64,000 bases of DNA, from the NCBI GenBank assembly GCA_963754265.1, contig CAVWFB010000008.1, positions 1 to 64,000 of the forward strand. The letters run 5' to 3'. This document shows positions 57,728 to 64,000 of this stretch, piece after piece (position 1 is the stretch's first letter; each line of letters opens with the position of its first letter). The notes below the pieces were generated by a model. It had not been told where the DNA came from, made no database searches, and saw nothing but the letters and a program-made list of their open reading frames with translations. The stretch is from AC-32 sp963754265 (lineage in GTDB: Bacteria > Actinomycetota > Thermoleophilia > Gaiellales > Gaiellaceae). Position numbers and translations under genes: made by a program.

Positions 57728-59002
57728 GTGTCGACCACACCGGCGTCCCAGGCTCTCGTCACCGTGCCCCCGGTCCGGCGGCGATTGCTCTGGACGCTCG
57801 GTCTCGGTGCCTTCGGGCTCGCGTTCTCGATCACCACGACCGCCGCCTACCTCCCGCCGCTGCTGCACCGCTTCACGAGCTCGGGCGGCCTGATCGGGGC
57901 AATCCTCGGCGCGGAGGGGATCTTCGCCTTGACGGTCTCGCCTGTCGTCGGGCCCTGGAGCGACTCCTTCCACACGCCGCTCGGTCGCCGCCGCCCGTTC
58001 ATGCTCGTCGCGGTCGGCCCGATGGGGTTCTGCCTCCTGCTGATGCCGTTCATGCCGAACCTCTGGACGACGGTCGTGATCGTGATGTCGTTCTTCTTCG
58101 CGTACTACCTCTTCGAGACGCCGTACCGAGGCCTCTACCCGGACGTCCTCCCGGCGTCGACGTTCGGCCGCTCGCAGGGAATCCAGCACATCCAGCGCGG
58201 GATCGCGATCGGAATCGCGCTCGTCGTCGGCGGCCTCCTGTTCAAGGTCTGGCAGCCTTCGCCCTTCATCCTCGCCTCGATCCTGACGACGGCCGCGTGC
58301 GGGCTGACGATCCTGCTCGTGCGGGAGGACGGAGGCCACGGCCACGTCTTCGAGGGCTTCTGGGCCTACATTCAGCGGAGCTGGCACATCTTCTGGCAGG
58401 ACGGCGACGTACGACGCTTCCTGCTCGCGAACTCGGCGTGGGAAGGAGCCTTCGCTGCGGCGAGGACCTTCGTCGTCCTCTACATCATCGACGGGCTGGA
58501 CCAGTCGAAGGTGCTCTCGTCCGCCGTCCTGGGTGCGGTCGCGACCGGGTACGTGATCGCGGCGATCTTCGCCGGCCGGCTGGGCGACCGCTTCGGCCTT
58601 GCGCGGGTGATCTTCTTCGCCTCGTTCATCTACGGAGGCGGCTTCCTGGCTGCCGGCTTCGCGCAGGAGTGGCACGACTGGTACTTCGGTTTCATCACCG
58701 CCGTCTCGATCGCCGGCGGGACCGTGATGACGCTCGCCTGGGGGCTGCTCTACAAGATCGTGCCGGTCGAGCACCGCGGCGCGGTGTCCGGGCTCGCGAC
58801 CACGACCAAGGGGATCGGACTGCTCGTCGGCGCCCCGCTCGCAGGCCTGGCGATCGACCTGTCGCGCCCGTACCTCAGCGCCACGAACGGCTACCAGGTG
58901 CTCTGGCCGATCTGCGGCGCCCTCATCCTCGGCGCCATCCCGCTCCTGATCAGGCTGATGGAGATCGAGCCGAGGTCGAAGACGGAGGTGCCGCTGCTGT
59001 GA
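57728..59002 (+). CDS. Major facilitator superfamily transporter, GPH/sugar-like
   Basis: 424 residues from GTG 57728, twelve predicted helices. WTLGLGAFGLAFSITTTAAYLPP begins helix 1, and the loop 2-3 motif is GPWSDSFHTPLGRRRPFMLVAVG, characteristic of the glycoside-pentoside-hexuronide and SUT-like branch. FGLARV and TTTKGIGLLVGAPLAGLAID lie in the C-terminal half. Substrate unknown. It follows the TetR gene with no gap and overlaps the cupin gene by 4 bp (GTGA). Confidence 0.9.
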   Translation: MSTTPASQALVTVPPVRRRLLWTLGLGAFGLAFSITTTAAYLPPLLHRFTSSGGLIGAILGAEGIFALTVSPVVGPWSDSFHTPLGRRRPFMLVAVGPMGFCLLLMPFMPNLWTTVVIVMSFFFAYYLFETPYRGLYPDVLPASTFGRSQGIQHIQRGIAIGIALVVGGLLFKVWQPSPFILASILTTAACGLTILLVREDGGHGHVFEGFWAYIQRSWHIFWQDGDVRRFLLANSAWEGAFAAARTFVVLYIIDGLDQSKVLSSAVLGAVATGYVIAAIFAGRLGDRFGLARVIFFASFIYGGGFLAAGFAQEWHDWYFGFITAVSIAGGTVMTLAWGLLYKIVPVEHRGAVSGLATTTKGIGLLVGAPLAGLAIDLSRPYLSATNGYQVLWPICGALILGAIPLLIRLMEIEPRSKTEVPLL

Positions 59003-59470
59003 AGCGCTTCAACCTGCTCGGCGACGAATGGGAGCGCGAACGCGAGCGCGAGGGGTATCGCTGGCGCGCGACGTCGTTCGGGCCGGCGATCGGGGCGTCG
59101 CTCGTCGGTGCGACGGTGTACGAGCTCCCGCCGGGCGAGAAGAGCTTCCCCTACCACTACGAGTGGGGGAACGAGGAGTGGCTGCTGGTGGTCTCGGGCC
59201 GCCCGACGTTGCGCACGCCCGAGGGCGAGCACGAGCTCGAGCCCGGCGACGTCGTCTGCTTCGCCGGAAGGCCCGGACGGGGCGCACCAGGTGCAGAACG
59301 GGACCGATGAGCCGGTACGGATCGTGTTCCTCTCCACGAAGCGCTTCCCGGCCGTTGCCGTCTACCCGGACAGCGACAAGCTCGGCATCTGGATCGCCGG
59401 CGAGGGCAAGCAGGACTCCCTGATCGTGCGGCGCGACTCCGAGGTCGACTACTGGGAGGGCGAGCGCTAG
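58999..59470 (+). CDS. Cupin-domain protein, one apparent frameshift
   Basis: GTG 58999 gives MKRFNLLGDEWEREREREGYRW. The cupin motifs are YELPPGEKSFPYHYEWGNEEWLLVVSGRP (His, Glu) and LEPGDVVCFAEGPDGAHQVQNG (His). An extra G at 59266-59267 breaks the frame between VVCFA and EGPDGAH; removing it gives 156 residues ending YWEGER. The start is coupled to the MFS stop. It overlaps the convergent acyl-CoA dehydrogenase gene by 4 bp. Confidence 0.82.
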
Positions 59471-60681
59471 CGCAGCTGGGCTAGCGCCGGAGCCCATGCG
59501 GCCAGCGGCGAAGTCTCGCCGTCGCGGCCGTTCAGGCTGCGGTAGCCGAGGGCGTGCTCGGCCTGCATCAGCTTGTGGATCTGCGTCGTGCCCTCGTAGA
59601 TGATCGGGGCGCGCGCGTTGCGGAAGTAGCGCTCGATCCCGTACTCGGCGGAGTAGCCGTAGGCGCCGTGAACCTGGATCGCCAGGTGCGCCGCCCGAAA
59701 CGCCGACTCGGTCGCGTGCCACTTCGCCAGTGAGGTCTCGCGCGTGTTCCGGCGGCCCTCGTTCTTCAGCCAGGCCGCCTGCATCACGAGCAGCTTCGAG
59801 GTCTCGTAGCCGAGCACCATCTCGGCGATCATGTCCTGGACGAACTGGTACTTGCCGATGGGCTGGCCGAACGTCTCCCGCTCACGCGCGTACTCGACCG
59901 AGCGGCCGAGACAGGCGCTGATCACGCCGCAGGCGCCGGCCGCGACCGTGAAGCGGCCCTGATCGAGGCCGTACATCGCGATCTCGAACCCCTGGCCCTC
60001 CTCGCCGACGAGGTTCTCCGCGGGAACCTCCACGTTCTCGAAGAAGAGCTCTCCGGTCGAACCGGCCCAGATGCCGAGCTTGTGCTCCGTCTCGCGAGTC
60101 GTGACTCCCGGCCATGCCCGCTCGACGATGAAGGCCGAGATGCCCTTGTGCTTCGCCGCCGGGTCGGTCTTGGCGAAGACGAGCTGGTGGTCGGCCACCG
60201 TGGCGTACGAGATCCAGTTCTTCTGGCCGTTGAGGACGTACGAGTCGCCCTCGCGGCGCGCCGTCGAGCGCATCGCGGCCACGTCGGAGCCCGCGCCGGG
60301 CTCGGTCAGGCCGAAGCAAGCGAGCTTCTCGCCCTTCGCCTGGGGCGCAAGGTAGCGCTGCTTCTGCTCTTCGTTCGCGTACCGCAGGAGCGAGAGCGAG
60401 TTCAGCCCCACGTGCACCGAGATCAGCGTCCTGAAAGCCGCCTCGCCGCGCTCGATCTCCTCGCAGGCCAGCGCCTCGGCGACGAAGTCGAGGCCCGCGC
60501 CGCCGTACTCCTCCGGAATCACGATTCCGAGCAGCCCGAGCTCGGCCATTCCCTCGATGACCCCGAGGTCGAGGTGGTGGTTGATGTCGTTCTCGATCGC
60601 GTTCGGCAGGACGCGCTCGTCGACGAACGAGCGCACGGTCTCCTGAATCAGGCGCTGTTCGTCTGTAAGGTCGAAGTCCAT
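59467..60681 (-). CDS. Acyl-CoA dehydrogenase
   Basis: FAD enzyme of beta-oxidation or branched-chain catabolism, 404 residues from ATG 60681 (MDFDLTDEQRLIQETVRSFV). ACFGLTEPGAGSDVAAMRSTA and NGQKNWISYA are FAD-binding blocks. FGQPIGKYQFVQDMIAEM, VHGAYGYSAEYGIERYFRNAR and IYEGTTQIHKLMQ follow, the last with the catalytic Glu. The chain of the preferred substrate cannot be told. It is divergent from the enolase-like gene with overlapping start codons in CCATGG. Confidence 0.94.
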   Translation of the reverse strand: MDFDLTDEQRLIQETVRSFVDERVLPNAIENDINHHLDLGVIEGMAELGLLGIVIPEEYGGAGLDFVAEALACEEIERGEAAFRTLISVHVGLNSLSLLRYANEEQKQRYLAPQAKGEKLACFGLTEPGAGSDVAAMRSTARREGDSYVLNGQKNWISYATVADHQLVFAKTDPAAKHKGISAFIVERAWPGVTTRETEHKLGIWAGSTGELFFENVEVPAENLVGEEGQGFEIAMYGLDQGRFTVAAGACGVISACLGRSVEYARERETFGQPIGKYQFVQDMIAEMVLGYETSKLLVMQAAWLKNEGRRNTRETSLAKWHATESAFRAAHLAIQVHGAYGYSAEYGIERYFRNARAPIIYEGTTQIHKLMQAEHALGYRSLNGRDGETSPLAAWAPALAQLR

Positions 60682-61714
60682 GGCCAAGAGTCTATGGAAG
60701 CGCCTTGCCCGGCTTCCGTTGGAGGTCGAGTCGTACGCCCTGGAGCGCCTCGAGCAGCCCGTCACGCGTGGGTTCACCCGCGTGACGACGGTGGTGAGGC
60801 TGTCCGGGCGCGGGGAGGAGGGGGTCGGCGAGGACGTCTCCTGGTACGCGGAGATGCACGATCGCGAGCAGGCGGCCGGGCCGGTGCTGCCGCTCCAGGG
60901 CTCCTGGACGCTCGACAGCTTCTCGGAAGCGCTCGAGATCCCGGAGCCGCACCGTCGCTGGGCCTACGAGAGCGCTGCGCTCGATCTCGGGCTGCGCCAG
61001 GACGGAACTGCGCTCGCCGAGGTGCTCGGCCTCGAGCCGCGGCCGGTCAGCTTCGTCGTCTCGCCGGGGCTCGGCGATCCACCGTCGGCCCGCGTCGTCC
61101 GGCGCTGGCTCGAGCTCGATCCGGGCCTGCGCTTCAAGCTCGACCCCGGGATCGACTGGAGCGACGACCTCGTCCGCGAGCTGGCGGACACGAGGGCAAT
61201 CGTCACCGCCGATCTGAAGGCCTACTACGGCGCAGCGGACGAGAAGCCGCCGGACGTCGACCTCTACCGGCGCGTCGCCGAGGGTCTTCCTGACGCTTTC
61301 CTCGAGGACCCGGCCCTTACCGACGGGACCGATCCGGTGCTCGCGCCGTATCGCGATCGGATCACGTGGGATGCCCCGATCCATTCCGTGGCCGACGTCG
61401 AGACGCTCGCGTTTCCGCCGCGGACGCTCAACTCCAAGCCGTCTCGGTTCGGCACGCTCCGCGCGGTGCTCGACTTCTACGACTACTGCGAGGAGCGCGG
61501 TATCGGCCTGTACGGCGGCGGCATGTTCGAGCTCGGGCCGGGCCGGGGGCAGATCCAGTACCTCGCCTCGCTTTTCCACCCGGATGCGCCGAACGACGTC
61601 GCGCCGCGCGCCTACAACGAGCCCGAGCCTCGCGAGGGCCTGCCGCGCAGCCCGCTCGAGCCTGCTCTCTCGCCCACGGGGTTCCGCTGGGCCGAGGGCG
61701 CGGCTAGCATTTGA
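60680..61714 (+). CDS. Enolase-superfamily-like protein, function unknown
   Basis: 344 residues from ATG 60680 (MAKSLWKRLARLPLEVESYAL). The N-terminal capping part and RWAYESAALDLGLRQDGTALAEVLGL fit the start of the enolase-superfamily fold. LELDPGLRFKLDPGIDW and RAIVTADLKAYYGA sit where strand-end Lys and Asp ligands occur, and GIGLYGGGMFELGPGRGQIQYLASL resembles the late barrel region. Several canonical residues are uncertain, so catalysis is not assured. Its context is acyl-CoA dehydrogenases on both sides. Confidence 0.65.
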   Translation: MAKSLWKRLARLPLEVESYALERLEQPVTRGFTRVTTVVRLSGRGEEGVGEDVSWYAEMHDREQAAGPVLPLQGSWTLDSFSEALEIPEPHRRWAYESAALDLGLRQDGTALAEVLGLEPRPVSFVVSPGLGDPPSARVVRRWLELDPGLRFKLDPGIDWSDDLVRELADTRAIVTADLKAYYGAADEKPPDVDLYRRVAEGLPDAFLEDPALTDGTDPVLAPYRDRITWDAPIHSVADVETLAFPPRTLNSKPSRFGTLRAVLDFYDYCEERGIGLYGGGMFELGPGRGQIQYLASLFHPDAPNDVAPRAYNEPEPREGLPRSPLEPALSPTGFRWAEGAASI

Positions 61715-61726
61715 CTGATCAGTCAA
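61711..61726 (+). promoter_or_regulatory. Perfect 16-bp palindrome before the second acyl-CoA dehydrogenase
   Basis: TTGACTGATCAGTCAA is its own reverse complement. It lies 14 bp before ATG 61741 and overlaps the previous stop codon. The form is typical of TetR-family operators, and the TetR protein at 57110 is a candidate, though no copy is seen next to that gene. Confidence 0.55.
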
Positions 61727-61740
61727 TCAAGCGAGCGGAC

Positions 61741-62916
<1,176 letters not shown>

Positions 62917-62932
62917 CCCGCCTAGGCGGCGC

Positions 62933-62960
62933 TTGAGACGACACGTAGCCCCGCTACACT
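62933..62960 (+). promoter_or_regulatory. Predicted promoter of the VanW-type gene
   Basis: TTGAGA at 62933-62938 and TACACT at 62955-62960 with a 16-nt spacer. The expected transcription start (about 62967) coincides with the first TTG of the gene, so the mRNA may be leaderless. Confidence 0.55.
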
Positions 62961-62967
62961 GCTGGGG

Positions 62968-64000
62968 TTGCGCGTGGAGGCCGGGACTAGTGGGGTGCGA
63001 GTCCGCAGCCGTCGACGCGGTCGTTCCCGCACGCTGATACTCAAGCGCGTGGCGGCGCTCGCGATCGTCGGTGTGGGAAGCGCTGCCGTGCTCGGCTTCG
63101 TGTACGCGGGCTCCGCCGACCGGATCGCCGCGGGCGTGCAGATCGCCGGTGTCGACGTCGGCGGCCTCACCGCGGGAGAGGCGTCCGCGAAACTCGAGCG
63201 CCAGGCGGACGCGGTGTCACAGGTGCCGGTCGTCTTCACGGCGGTCGGACACACCTGGCGCCTGCGCCCGGCGAACCTCGGCGTCGAGGCGGACTGGGAC
63301 GCAGCGGTTGACGCGGCGCTGGCGCGGGGAGACGGCGTCTCGCCGCTTCGCGGCCTGCGCCGGATCGGCGTCAAGGTCTTCGGCGCGGACGTGACGCCGC
63401 CCACGCAGGTTCTCGAGCGCTCGCTCCGGTTCGAGCTCGCCCGGATGAGCAGCGTGATCGACCATCCCCACCGTGACGCCGCGGTGGTCCTCCACGGGGT
63501 GCAGCCCGCGATCGTGCCGGGGAGTACCGGCAGAGGACTCGACCGCGCGGCCGCTCGGGCCGCGATCGTCCAGGCGCTCGCCGGCGTCCAGCACGGGGAG
63601 CGGGTCGCGCTGCCGGTCCAGATCGATGTGCCCGACGTCAAGGCGGTCGACCTGCAGCCGGTCCTCGCGCAGGTGCGGACAGCCCTCTCGAAGCCGGTGC
63701 GGATGACCCTTGCGCCCGCGTCCTGGTGGCTGACGAGGCGCCAGCTCGCCGCGATCCTCTCGCTGCCGCACGACGGCGTCAGCAAGCTCGAGATCGGCGG
63801 GCCCGGCGCCGAGCGCTACCTGAAGCGGCTGGGCCGCGGGGTCAACCGGCCGGCGCAGAACGCCTACTTCAACGTTCACGAGAGCGGCCGCGTGACCGTC
63901 GTCCCGGCCAAGCTCGGGCGCGTGGTCGACATCAGGCCCACCGAGCAGAGCATCCTCGCGGCCGCGCTCTCGACCGGCGTCCGCGACGCGCGGGTGACCG
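62968..64000 (+). CDS. VanW/peptidoglycan-binding-type exported protein, 3' end cut by window edge
   Basis: Reading open from TTG 62968 to the window end (344 codons). A basic N-terminus (RSRRRGRSRTLILKR) precedes one membrane segment (VAALAIVGVGSAAVLGFVYAG). Next comes IAAGVQIAGVDVGGLTAGEA, the standard opening of the peptidoglycan-binding-4 modules found before VanW or L,D-transpeptidase domains. A second module has NAYFNVHESGRVTVVPAKLGR and VVDIRPTEQSILAAALS. The catalytic or VanW domain would lie beyond the edge. GTG 62974 or 62995 are alternative starts. Confidence 0.85.
   Translation, partial: MRVEAGTSGVRVRSRRRGRSRTLILKRVAALAIVGVGSAAVLGFVYAGSADRIAAGVQIAGVDVGGLTAGEASAKLERQADAVSQVPVVFTAVGHTWRLRPANLGVEADWDAAVDAALARGDGVSPLRGLRRIGVKVFGADVTPPTQVLERSLRFELARMSSVIDHPHRDAAVVLHGVQPAIVPGSTGRGLDRAAARAAIVQALAGVQHGERVALPVQIDVPDVKAVDLQPVLAQVRTALSKPVRMTLAPASWWLTRRQLAAILSLPHDGVSKLEIGGPGAERYLKRLGRGVNRPAQNAYFNVHESGRVTVVPAKLGRVVDIRPTEQSILAAALSTGVRDARVT

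Noticed and set aside
57101..58774. 557-codon open frame antisense to the TetR and MFS genes
   Set aside because: Shadow composition (Arg/Glu/Asp/His rich) and complete overlap with two well-supported genes.

Overview
The window is a 64 kb piece of a very GC-rich bacterial chromosome, written in an actinobacterial style: GTG and TTG starts are common, stop and start codons overlap in ATGA or GTGA fashion, and ribosomal proteins carry long Ala/Glu/Pro or Lys-rich tails. Gene content (str-S10-spc-alpha cluster, zinc-type S14, Ku, PASTA-free Ser/Thr kinases, deazaflavin-type nitroreductase, several acyl-CoA genes) fits Actinomycetota. I infer a deep soil lineage such as Thermoleophilia (Gaiellales/Solirubrobacterales-like); that placement is inference only.

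Layout. 1-7.6 kb: rpoC (lacking only its first couple of codons), a terminator, a secreted protein of unknown function, and a convergent GAF-GGDEF diguanylate cyclase. 7.7-28.9 kb: one almost uninterrupted translation/transcription/secretion super-operon, rpsL-rpsG-fusA-tuf, the S10 and spc blocks, secY-adk-map, an M29 aminopeptidase, then rpmJ-rpsM-rpsK-rpsD-rpoA-rplQ. infA is absent from its usual place between map and rpmJ. 28.9-32.8 kb: a VIT-type membrane protein, truA, two head-to-head Ser/Thr kinases and an XRE regulator. 32.9-37.2 kb: a translationally coupled operon of exported proteins (small protein, Kelch lipoprotein, propeller-like protein, PPC-like protein). 37.3-47.8 kb: ligA, a D-Ala-D-Ala carboxypeptidase, a NarL-type response regulator, two divergent cell-wall hydrolases sharing one N-terminal domain, an acyl-CoA ligase, Ku, a tiny gene with a structured leader, and an alpha/beta hydrolase.

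47.8-52.5 kb: a tRNA-Pro(CGG) gene followed by an accessory stretch in which single genes or gene pairs (creatininase-like, unknown, deazaflavin nitroreductase, cupin, ArsR plus SRPBCC, DUF899-like) are separated by six same-orientation copies of a roughly 32-bp repeat. This cassette-like arrangement is the most unusual structure in the window. 52.5-64 kb: transporters, a nitrilase-fold amidase, a phosphotransferase and HAD phosphatase in a coupled operon, and an acyl-CoA metabolism group (CaiB-type CoA transferase, TetR, two acyl-CoA dehydrogenases, an enolase-like protein), ending in a VanW-type peptidoglycan-binding protein that runs off the edge.

Caution on sequence quality: I count about 20 single-base disruptions of reading frames, in rpoC, the secreted gene, the GGDEF gene, one kinase and three others. 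Every one is explained by one extra base inside a short homopolymer. This is best read as consensus error rather than gene decay, and corrected readings are given in the entries.
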